Of a stretch of DNA of 64,000 nt, positions 16,745 through 24,309 are shown piece after piece. Each line of letters begins with the position of its first letter. Position 1 is the first letter of the stretch. Source of the DNA: CAYWEM01 sp964457225 (GTDB taxonomy: Bacteria > Acidobacteriota > Aminicenantia > UBA2199); assembly GCA_964457225.1 (NCBI GenBank), contig CAYWEM010000007.1:1-64000 (forward strand). The letters run 5' to 3'. A program made the position numbers and the translations under genes. The notes below the pieces were generated by a model. That model searched no databases. It was not told the DNA's origin and saw nothing but the letters and a program-made list of their open reading frames with translations.

Positions 16745-17902
16745 CTAGTCTTGCTCTTTTTTTTCGGCCGCTGTTTCCCCGTTTTTTTCCGGCAGCCAGC
16801 GCACCTGGAAGGGTAGTTTGAGTAAAGGCGTTGGACCGGATTCGCCCGAGCCCGGTGATAATCCGCCCTTGAGCAGCAGGTCGAGCAGGTCCAGCATTTC
16901 CCGGTGAGCCGGGCTGGAGCGCAGGGATTCCACCAGCAGGTCGATGGCGGCCTGGTTGTCACCGGTCCGGGCGCACACCAGGGCCCGGTTGTAGGCTATA
17001 TCCGGGTCAAAGCCCAGCTCCAGGGCCCGGACCAGTAGTTCGGCCGCCGCTTCGCTTTCCCCTGACCGCAGGCACAGCAGGGCCAGGTTGTTGAGAACCG
17101 CACCGTCGGCCCGGCCGGAATTCAGCAGTTCCTGGAGCAGGGCCCGGGCTGAAGCCGGTTCCTCTTTTTTCGCCAGGATTGCTGCTTCCAGGAGCGGCGG
17201 GGCCGTATCGGGCCCGGAGGCGATGTATTTCAGGTAGACCAGGGCGCCGTTTAAATCCCCGCTTTCATACAGAGCCCGGGCCGCCTCGTAATTGAGCAGG
17301 GGGGAGTCCGGACTGAGGGCGGCCATGGGCAGGATCAGTTCCAGGCGGCGCTGCAGGTCACCCACCAGCAGGCTCTTGATCAGGGTTTCATACTGGTGGG
17401 GGCTCATATCCAGGCCTGTCGGCCGGATTACGGGGCCCGCCAGCGGGAATTGGCGGCCGACGCATTGCAGGAGTTCGTATTTCACGTTTTCCAGGTCGTT
17501 GACTTCACCCTTGAGCAGGGGCAGGTGTTGCTGGCGGAAGTCCGCCAGGTTGATCAGGAAAGACTTGATGACCACCCGGTCGGGATTTTGGGGATCAGGT
17601 ACCAGCTCACCCCAGAGCAGCCGCCCGGCCCGGTACCTGGCAGCCAGATGCAGGGCGGAGGCCTTGGACATGGCGAAGGGGAATGGAATCCGGTGTTCCT
17701 GCAGGATGAATTCCGTTTCTTCGGAACTGAACACCGGGAGTCCGTTGGCCGCCAGCCCCATGGCCAGGTAGTAGGATACTCCCCGACCCAGCCATTGCCA
17801 GGACAGGGAATTACCCTCCGGGGTACGGAAGGGCAGGACCAGGGTTTTTCCCGGCAGGCCCCAGGCAATGAGCAGAATGAAAAGGCTTATTGTTTTTTTC
17901 AT
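16745..17902 (-). CDS. Exported TPR-repeat protein
   Basis: A 385-residue protein with a signal peptide (KKTISLFILLIAWGLPG). An N-terminal alpha/beta domain (about 19-150: LVLPFRTPEG, LGRGVSYYLAMGLAANGLPVFSSEE) resembles the FlgO/TolB-N-like domain found before TPR arrays. After it come five or more TPR-like helical pairs (about 200-350: NYEAARALYESGDLNGALVYL, NLALLCLRSGESEAAAELL, NRALVCARTGDNQAAIDLL). It probably works in the periplasm as a scaffold. Its start overlaps the PBP stop by 4 nt (ATGA), which ties it to peptidoglycan synthesis. No enzyme motif was found. Confidence 0.78.
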   Translation of the reverse strand: MKKTISLFILLIAWGLPGKTLVLPFRTPEGNSLSWQWLGRGVSYYLAMGLAANGLPVFSSEETEFILQEHRIPFPFAMSKASALHLAARYRAGRLLWGELVPDPQNPDRVVIKSFLINLADFRQQHLPLLKGEVNDLENVKYELLQCVGRQFPLAGPVIRPTGLDMSPHQYETLIKSLLVGDLQRRLELILPMAALSPDSPLLNYEAARALYESGDLNGALVYLKYIASGPDTAPPLLEAAILAKKEEPASARALLQELLNSGRADGAVLNNLALLCLRSGESEAAAELLVRALELGFDPDIAYNRALVCARTGDNQAAIDLLVESLRSSPAHREMLDLLDLLLKGGLSPGSGESGPTPLLKLPFQVRWLPEKNGETAAEKKEQD

Positions 17903-19569
17903 AAGCGGGCGAATTCGTCCAGGAATCTTTTCAGAAAGGGGGCGCCGACCAGCTCGGCCTTGCCGGCGCCCTGCAGGCGGAAGGCGAAGGCGTAGGCCGG
18001 TCGCTCCAGGGGAAAGAAACCGATCAGGATGGCATCGAAAGCCGTACGGCTGCTGCCTATGGTGCCGGTCTTCACCGCCGGGTGCAATGGTGAGCCGGCG
18101 GCCCGCCTGGCCGTGCCGTCGGCCGAGTTGACCACATCGGCCATGGCCTGGTGCAGGTAGCGGAAAGATTGCTGGTCATCGAGGCGCGGGCTGAATTGCG
18201 GCTGGTGGTGAAACCAGGCCAGGTCCTCCAGGTTGCGGGCGTTGCGCAGCAGGAAGGGTCGGGAATACTGGCCGCCGGTGGCGATCAGACCGGCGATCAG
18301 GGCGGCGTGGACGGTGGTCACCCTGATTTCGCGCAGGCCCACGGCCAGGTTGGCCAGGTCGAAGCGGTCACGCTGCCTGGTTTCGAACCCGCCGAAACCG
18401 ATGGTGAAAAGCTCCTCGTTCAGGTCCGGGGCATTGAAGAAGAATTGGTGCAACAGTTCCTGGTAGGTTGTTTCACCGGCGGCAAAGATCATTTCGGCGA
18501 ACGCGGTGTTGCAGGAAACGACCAGGGCCCGGCCGGGGTCGGCCACCGGACCGTGGCTGGTCCAGTCATAGAAGATGCGCCGGTCGAACAGCAGGTTGCC
18601 GCGGCATTCGTAGGGAAATAGCCGGTTATCGCCGTGGCGCAGGTAGGCCAGCAGGGAAAGTACCTTGGTGACCGAAGCCGGGTAATAGGATTCAGCCAGG
18701 GCGCTGTTGAGGGTTTCGCCGGATTCAGGCCGGGAATAGCAGGCCAGCAGGCCGAAGTCTTTCAGATCAAGCAGTACGAAAGACCCCTTCATGCTGCCGA
18801 ACAGGCGGTGCACCAGGTTCTGCAGTTCCCGGTCCAGGCTCAGGCTGAAATAATTCAGGCCTTGCCCGATGCGCCCGGCCAGGGGAGCGAAGGAGAAGCC
18901 GGGCAGGTCAGCCTGGATTTCCCGGGTGGAAGGTTTGTATGCGGCCAGGGGTCGGCCGTTGCGGTCGAATACGAAGTTGAGCCTGTCCTGATCCAGGTCG
19001 GCCCCGATTTTCTCCAGCATGGCTATCCGGCGCTGGTATTTCTGCCGCCCGGCCGGGCTCAGGTCGGCCAGTTTTTCGGCTGCGGCCTTCCGGTTGAAGA
19101 GAGCACTGTGCAGAACGGCCCTGTACAGGCTGAGGTAATCGGCGTTTTTTGTTTCCAGGTGTTTCAGCCAGGTCTCAATGGCGCGGTAATCGCTTTTTCC
19201 CAGGAACAGAGCCAGGATGCTTTCCTGGTTCAGGCCGCGGCCCGGTTTTTTCAGCTCGGCCAGAATATCCCGGCCCCGCTCGTAATCATTTCGGGCCAGG
19301 GCGGCCAGGGCCTGAAGCTCACGGTTCTCCCGGCTCAGGGTGGGAAAACGGGCCCACAAACCCCCGGACTGCTCCGCTTCGAGATGAAGGCCCTGCAGGT
19401 GGAGCTCCAGGCTTTTCCGGACCTGGCGCAGGCCTAGCCAGTGTACGGCGGAGACGGCCAGGGCCAGCAGGATGAACAGCGTTGCAAGGATCTTCAGGCT
19501 GCGTCGTCTCTGCCTCATTTTTTTACGGCGGAAGGAAAACGAGGAAGCGGACTTTTGATCTATCAACAT
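17899..19569 (-). CDS. Penicillin-binding protein (transpeptidase domain)
   Basis: A 556-residue membrane-anchored peptidoglycan transpeptidase. One TM helix (about 27-43) precedes a helical/TPR-like region (about 60-200) and a PBP transpeptidase domain with all three motifs: SVTK (Ser299-Lys302, the acylated Ser), SCN (352-354) and KTG (500-502). The helical insert ahead of the catalytic domain is not the usual PBP dimerisation domain. ATG 19569 has a weak AGGA just upstream; ATG 19518 is an alternative. It is first in an operon with the TPR and DUF1848 genes. Confidence 0.88.
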   Translation of the reverse strand: MLIDQKSASSFSFRRKKMRQRRRSLKILATLFILLALAVSAVHWLGLRQVRKSLELHLQGLHLEAEQSGGLWARFPTLSRENRELQALAALARNDYERGRDILAELKKPGRGLNQESILALFLGKSDYRAIETWLKHLETKNADYLSLYRAVLHSALFNRKAAAEKLADLSPAGRQKYQRRIAMLEKIGADLDQDRLNFVFDRNGRPLAAYKPSTREIQADLPGFSFAPLAGRIGQGLNYFSLSLDRELQNLVHRLFGSMKGSFVLLDLKDFGLLACYSRPESGETLNSALAESYYPASVTKVLSLLAYLRHGDNRLFPYECRGNLLFDRRIFYDWTSHGPVADPGRALVVSCNTAFAEMIFAAGETTYQELLHQFFFNAPDLNEELFTIGFGGFETRQRDRFDLANLAVGLREIRVTTVHAALIAGLIATGGQYSRPFLLRNARNLEDLAWFHHQPQFSPRLDDQQSFRYLHQAMADVVNSADGTARRAAGSPLHPAVKTGTIGSSRTAFDAILIGFFPLERPAYAFAFRLQGAGKAELVGAPFLKRFLDEFARL

Positions 19570-19597
19570 GGTCCTGGTAAAAACCCGGTGAACAGAT

Positions 19598-20782
19598 TCA
19601 ACTGCTTTTCAGCCATGCCTCGATCAGGTCAAGCCCCTGCTGCAGCTGGTCAAGGGCGGTGGCGTATGAAATGCGCAGGTGGCCGGGTGCGCCGAAAGCA
19701 GTGCCGGGCACCACGATGATGTTCAGCCGGTTGAGCATTTCCATGGCCAGTTCCTGGTCGTCGGCCAGGCCGAGCCTGGTTATCCAGGAACTGAAGTCGG
19801 CGAAGAAATAAAAAGCACCTTGGGGCAGGGCGAAATCTATTCCGCCAATGGCCTGGAGCCGGGCGGCCACCAGGTCGCGGCGCTTGCGGTATTCGGCGAC
19901 CATGGCCTGAACCGTTTGCCGGCCGCCGTTCAGAGCGGCCACGGCTGCTTTCTGCGATATGGAGCACGGATTCGAGGTCGAATGCTCCTGGATTTTAACC
20001 ATGGCCGCGGTCAGGTCGGCTCCGGCCAGGGCATAACCCATGCGCCAACCGGTCATGGCGAAGGTTTTCGATAGTGAACTGACCACGGCGATTTTATCCT
20101 TATCGGCCCCGGCGATGGGATAGGGCGCCGGGTAGGGTTCGTCGGTGTAAGTGATGTGGCGGTAACAATCGTCGATGATCACCATGATTCCGCGGGCTGC
20201 GAAAAAGGAAATCACCTGCCCGAGTTCATCAGCGCTCATCAGCATGCCGGTGGGATTCGAGGGGGAATTGATGATCACCGCCCTGGTGCGTGGAGAATGG
20301 CATTTAAGATAGGAATCGGCCGTTACGGCAAAGCGCCTGGGACCGCTGAGCTGGTCGGCGAAAACCGGTTCGGCGCCGCAGAAACGCACCATTTCCGGGT
20401 AGGATACCCAGTAGGGGCAGGGAACAATCACTTGGTCCCCGGGATTGACCAGGGCCTGCAGCATGATGAAAAGGGCGAACTTGCTGCCGGAGGTGACCAC
20501 TATTTCATTGCTCTGCGGGTTATATCCCTGCTCCTCGGCGTAGCGCGCGGCTATGGCTTCCTTCAGTTCCAGAATGCCGGCGGTCGGCGTGTACTTGGTG
20601 AAGTCGTTTTGAATGGCGGCCAGGCCGGCCTGCTTGATGTGTTCCGGAGTGCTGAAATCAGGCTCCCCGGCGCCGAAATCCAGGATTTTGCGGCCCTGGG
20701 CCTCCAGTTGTTTTTTGATCTGGACCAGTTTCAGGGTCGGTGAGCTGGTGATCGTATTGACTCGGTCAGCCAGTGCGGGCAT
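19598..20782 (-). CDS. Class I PLP-dependent aminotransferase (aspartate aminotransferase-like)
   Basis: A 394-residue aminotransferase of the AspB/PatA type. FGAGEPDFSTP, NSPSNPTG and SSLSKTFAMTGWRMG mark the fold; Lys239 in SLSKTF should form the Schiff base with PLP. The likely reaction is aspartate/2-oxoglutarate transamination; aromatic or prephenate specificity cannot be excluded. Start ATG 20782 is preceded by GGAGG with correct spacing, and the TTG within that site is rejected. Its start overlaps the end of the gmhA-like gene by 17 nt, so they form one unit. Confidence 0.9.
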   Translation of the reverse strand: MPALADRVNTITSSPTLKLVQIKKQLEAQGRKILDFGAGEPDFSTPEHIKQAGLAAIQNDFTKYTPTAGILELKEAIAARYAEEQGYNPQSNEIVVTSGSKFALFIMLQALVNPGDQVIVPCPYWVSYPEMVRFCGAEPVFADQLSGPRRFAVTADSYLKCHSPRTRAVIINSPSNPTGMLMSADELGQVISFFAARGIMVIIDDCYRHITYTDEPYPAPYPIAGADKDKIAVVSSLSKTFAMTGWRMGYALAGADLTAAMVKIQEHSTSNPCSISQKAAVAALNGGRQTVQAMVAEYRKRRDLVAARLQAIGGIDFALPQGAFYFFADFSSWITRLGLADDQELAMEMLNRLNIIVVPGTAFGAPGHLRISYATALDQLQQGLDLIEAWLKSS

Positions 20783-21356
20783 TTTTTCCTCCAAAGATGT
20801 TTTTTTCTATGGCCCCGGCCAGGAGGTGCAGCAGGAAAAGATGCATTTCCTGGATCAGCGGGGTCTCAATTGAATCCACGGCGATTACGGCGGTACAACC
20901 GGCCGCATCCAGGGCTTGCCTGTTACGTCCGCATAGGGCGATGGTCCGCAGGCCGAGTTCCCGGGCCTTGCCCAGGCTCAGCAGTACGTTTCTGGAAGTA
21001 CCGGAAGTGCTCAGTCCCAGGGCCACGTCACCGGCGCGGCCCAGGGCTTCAAGCTGCCGGCTGAACACGGCATCGAAATCGTCGTCATTGGCGATTGAAG
21101 TCAGGGCGGCCATGTCGGTGACCAGGGAAATAGCCGGCAAGGCGGATCTGTCGAATAAAAAACGATTGACCAGTTCGGCCGAGAAATGGGCCGCCTGGGT
21201 TGCTGAACCGCCGTTGCCGAAAACCAGGATCTTGTGACCCTCCTTGAGGGCGGTGCAGATGATCTCAACGGCTTGGGCCGGGGCCGGGTCGAGGGCCAGG
21301 GCTTCCAGGGCGGAACAGCGGGCGGCTATGTCTGCCGGGGTGATCAGGTTGTTCAT
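20766..21356 (-). CDS. gmhA: Phosphoheptose isomerase (SIS domain, GmhA-like)
   Basis: A 196-residue SIS-domain protein; GmhA converts sedoheptulose 7-phosphate to D-glycero-manno-heptose 7-phosphate for LPS inner core. FGNGGSATQAAHFSAELVNRF, ATSIANDDDF-type text and GLSTSGTSRNVL are the phospho-sugar binding motifs, and the length fits the family. ATG 21356 begins the conserved part. The rest of the heptose pathway is not in the window, so a related SIS role (e.g. DiaA-like) remains possible. Encoded upstream of and overlapping the aminotransferase. Confidence 0.82.
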   Translation of the reverse strand: MNNLITPADIAARCSALEALALDPAPAQAVEIICTALKEGHKILVFGNGGSATQAAHFSAELVNRFLFDRSALPAISLVTDMAALTSIANDDDFDAVFSRQLEALGRAGDVALGLSTSGTSRNVLLSLGKARELGLRTIALCGRNRQALDAAGCTAVIAVDSIETPLIQEMHLFLLHLLAGAIEKNIFGGKNARTG

Positions 21357-21461
21357 GCGGAGTTCCCGCCGTCCTTGATGAAAACGGGCCGAACTATTGA
21401 TGAAACCATAAGAAATTCTGGCCCATTTTGCTTTTTTTGTCAAGACTCCGGCGGGGAGCCG

Positions 21462-23549
21462 TCAGCGGAAAAGCAGGGCGGAGACCTTGGGCAGGGGCCA
21501 GAGGGTCATGTCCACCCTTTCTTCGATTTTTTCAGCCAGCACGGCCGCTTCGGCCAGGCGTGGCCTGATCACGGTCGAGCAGTACTCAGCTTTTTCATCG
21601 AGGGATGCGTTTTTAAGTTTTTCGTTGTCCTCGTCGAACAGGGAGATGTAATCCATGGCCAGGTTGATTTTCTCGGTCCATTTCTCGATGAAGCGGTACT
21701 GCTGGTCAATGATGTTGGGTTTCTTGGCCAGGATCCGGTCCGGGTAATCGCGTATGGCGCTCAGCAGGGTGTGCTGGTATTTCAGGGCGGCAGGCACAAT
21801 GGCCGTTCGCAGTAATTGACGGGCCACACGCAGTTCCATTTCCACGCTTTTTACGTACATTTCGATCTTGATCAGGGCCCGGGCCTCGACTTCCTCGGCG
21901 CTGAGCAGGTTGTGCCTGGTGAACAGAGCGGTGTTGGCCGGACTGCGCAGCAGGTTGATGGCTGCGGGAAGAGAGGCCGGAATGTGCAGTTTGCGCTGCC
22001 TGGCCTGTTCACGCCAGGACTGGCTGTAGTTGTCACCCTCGAAGATTATCTGACTGTGGTCGGCGCAAAGCCGGCTCAGCCTGGCCATGTTTTCCCGCTC
22101 TTTTCCTTCCTGCAGTAAAGCACTCACTTCGGCCAGGCCGTCGGCTATGACCATGTTGATGGCTGCCAGGGGAAAGGCCAGGGAAGCCGAGGAACCCGGC
22201 AGTCTGAATTCAAACTTGTTGCCGGTGAAAGCGATCGGAGAAGTGCGGTTGCGGTCTGAACCGTCGTGCCGGACCAGGGAAATGAATTCCCGGCTGCCGG
22301 AGCGTCTCCCGGCGGCAGTTCCGCGGCAATCCAGGAAGGCCTCCGGATCCCGCAGTATTTCCTGCAGACCCTGGCCCAGGTAAACCGACACGATGGCCGG
22401 CGGGGCCTCGTGCCCGCCCAGGCGCAGTTCGTTGCCGGCCGAGGCCAGCACGGCCTGGATTATCTCCTGGTGCCGGCAGATGCCGGTGATGAAGCCGCTC
22501 AGAAAAGCGAAGAAAACCAGCCGCCCGGATCGGGATTCAGGCGGAGAGAACAGATTGAGGCCGCGGTTGTCCTGCAAAGACCAGTTCAGGTGTTTGCCGC
22601 TGCCGTTGAAAAAGGGAAAGGGTTTTTCATGCAGCAGGCAGACCATGCGGTGGCGCCGGGCCGTTTGAGTCAGCAGTTCCATCAGCATCTGGTTGTGGTC
22701 GCAGGCGATGTTGGCTTCCTCGTAGAGCGGGGCGATTTCGAACTGGTTGGGGGCCACTTCGTTATGCCTGGTCTTGACGGGAATACCCAGCTTGAAAGCC
22801 TCGTCTTCCACTTCATCGAGAAATTCGAGTACCGGCCCCGGGATGGAACCGAAGTAATGATCCCCCATCTGCTGGCCCCGGGCCGGCCGGGCCCCGAAAA
22901 TCAGCCGCCCGGTGTTGCGCAGGTCGGGCCGCAGGCAGTAATCGCTCTCCCGGATCAGGAAGAATTCCTGTTCCAGGCCGACCATGTTGCGCACCCAGGA
23001 GGCCTTTCGCCCAAGTTTCTTCGACAGTTCCAGGGAGACCCGGTTGATCAGCCTGAGTGAGCGCAGCAGCGGGGTTTTCTTGTCGAGTACCTTGCCGTTG
23101 TAGCCGTAGAAGACCGAGGGAATGTAGAGTACGGAACTGTTGCCCGTTTTCATGATGAAAACCGGGGAAGAGGGATCCCAATGGGTATAACCCCGGGCTT
23201 CGAAAGTGGAACGCATACCGCCGTGGGGAAATGACGAGGCATCGGGTTCGCCCTTGATCAAATCGCGGCCGCTGAAGGAATTCAAGGGCCGGCCCTGGCC
23301 GTTGTGCTCCAGGAAGTTGTTCTGTTTGCCGGCGGTCAGTCCGGTCAGGGGCAGGAACCAGTGAGTGTAATGGGTGACCTGCATGCCCAAGGCCCACTTC
23401 TTTATTTCACCGGCCAGTGCTTCGGCCACTTCGGGCGGCAGTACTTCCTTTTGGTCCACGGCATGACGGAATTGGCGGAAAACCTTGGCCGGAAGGCTCT
23501 TTTCCATCAGTTCGAAATGAAATACATTGGCTGCGAATTCCTGTGGCAT
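21462..23549 (-). CDS. glnN: Glutamine synthetase type III
   Basis: A 695-residue GSIII, which joins ammonia and glutamate with ATP. It has the extended N-terminal region typical of the type (FAANVFHFELMEKSLP; ALGMQVTHYTHWFLPLTG; EHNGQGRPL), metal-site segment GLEQEFFLI, HNEVAPNQFEIAP and the long C-terminal helical part. Types I and II are shorter (about 360-470), so the class is secure. Start ATG 23549 follows CGGAG; the in-frame ORF upstream crosses the promoter. Transcribed alone from the promoter at 23575-23603. Gene regulation by nitrogen is likely but no operator was recognised. Confidence 0.96.
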   Translation of the reverse strand: MPQEFAANVFHFELMEKSLPAKVFRQFRHAVDQKEVLPPEVAEALAGEIKKWALGMQVTHYTHWFLPLTGLTAGKQNNFLEHNGQGRPLNSFSGRDLIKGEPDASSFPHGGMRSTFEARGYTHWDPSSPVFIMKTGNSSVLYIPSVFYGYNGKVLDKKTPLLRSLRLINRVSLELSKKLGRKASWVRNMVGLEQEFFLIRESDYCLRPDLRNTGRLIFGARPARGQQMGDHYFGSIPGPVLEFLDEVEDEAFKLGIPVKTRHNEVAPNQFEIAPLYEEANIACDHNQMLMELLTQTARRHRMVCLLHEKPFPFFNGSGKHLNWSLQDNRGLNLFSPPESRSGRLVFFAFLSGFITGICRHQEIIQAVLASAGNELRLGGHEAPPAIVSVYLGQGLQEILRDPEAFLDCRGTAAGRRSGSREFISLVRHDGSDRNRTSPIAFTGNKFEFRLPGSSASLAFPLAAINMVIADGLAEVSALLQEGKERENMARLSRLCADHSQIIFEGDNYSQSWREQARQRKLHIPASLPAAINLLRSPANTALFTRHNLLSAEEVEARALIKIEMYVKSVEMELRVARQLLRTAIVPAALKYQHTLLSAIRDYPDRILAKKPNIIDQQYRFIEKWTEKINLAMDYISLFDEDNEKLKNASLDEKAEYCSTVIRPRLAEAAVLAEKIEERVDMTLWPLPKVSALLFR

Positions 23550-23574
23550 GATTTTTTTCTCCGGGGTAAAAGGA

Positions 23575-23603
23575 ATGATAGCATGTTTGTTCCTGCCGGG
23601 CAA
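23575..23603 (-). promoter_or_regulatory. Promoter of glnN
   Basis: On the minus strand TTGCCC (23603-23598), a 17-bp spacer and TATCAT (23580-23575). Start of transcription is expected near 23568, giving a leader of about 19 nt that contains CGGAG. Confidence 0.65.
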
Positions 23604-23621
23604 TTCTTTGTTTGATGGCGC

Positions 23622-23650
23622 TTGCAAAAGTTATTTCTTTTCATTATCAT
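23622..23650 (+). promoter_or_regulatory. Promoter of the 201-residue membrane-protein gene
   Basis: TTGCAA (23622-23627), a 17-bp spacer and TATCAT (23645-23650), divergent from the glnN promoter with only 18 bp between the two -35 elements. The following ATG 23677 has GGAGGGG upstream. Confidence 0.65.
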
Positions 23651-23676
23651 TAGTCTTGTAATCTTACGGAGGGGTC

Positions 23677-24282
23677 ATGAGCGATAAAAATGCATTTCTG
23701 GATGAACTGGTGAGCAAGGAAAAGTTCTACCGCCAGCCGCGTTTCTGGGTCGGAGCCGGCCTGGTGTTGATCGGCCTGGTGGTTGTCTTTTTCTTTTTTT
23801 CCCGTGATCTGGAAGAGGCCATGAGCAGTGAGGAAGTGGCCGCGGCCCTGCAGGTGGTCTGGCATGATTCCCTGTGGGTGGACAAGGTCAACCGGCCCAA
23901 TGAGGTGATCATAGTGCCGGAGATCACCTTCAAGCTGAAGAACACCAGCCAGAATGATATCCGCTATGTCCACATCCAGGCTGTTTTTGCCATGGAGGGT
24001 GAGAGTGAGAACCTGGGGGACGGCTTCGTGTCGGCCCTGCAGCAGCCCCTGCCTCCCGGTGAAACATCCCCGGAGATTTCTGTGCGATCAAGTTTCGGAT
24101 ATTCGGCTACTTCCAAGAAAGCCTTCTACGACAATATAATGGAATGGAAAAGGGTTAACGTCCGGCTCTTCGCCCGGGCCCGTGGATCGGGTTACGTACT
24201 GCTGGGAACTTACCCGATCAAACAGGCCATTTCGGGGGTGAAGGTGGTCGACAGCCTGGAGGAAGCTGAAGCGGACGACTGA
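23677..24282 (+). CDS. Membrane-anchored protein of unknown function
   Basis: A 201-residue protein that I cannot assign. A cytoplasmic N-terminus of about 23 residues leads to one TM helix (GAGLVLIGLVVVFFFF, about 26-43); the rest is an outward-facing beta-rich domain with alternating hydrophobics (EVIIVPEITFKLKNTSQNDIR), reminiscent of an immunoglobulin-like or FxLYD-type fold, and an acidic tail. ATG 23677 follows GGAGGGG. A sensor kinase gene starts 28 bp downstream and may be co-transcribed. Confidence 0.75.
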   Translation: MSDKNAFLDELVSKEKFYRQPRFWVGAGLVLIGLVVVFFFFSRDLEEAMSSEEVAAALQVVWHDSLWVDKVNRPNEVIIVPEITFKLKNTSQNDIRYVHIQAVFAMEGESENLGDGFVSALQQPLPPGETSPEISVRSSFGYSATSKKAFYDNIMEWKRVNVRLFARARGSGYVLLGTYPIKQAISGVKVVDSLEEAEADD

Positions 24283-24309
24283 GTTTGCACTTTTTGTGAA
24301 GAGAGGTTT

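Noticed and set aside
22266..23060. Plus-strand frame of about 260 codons opposite glnN
   Set aside because: GSIII motifs are on the minus strand; the plus frame has no start signal or family pattern.
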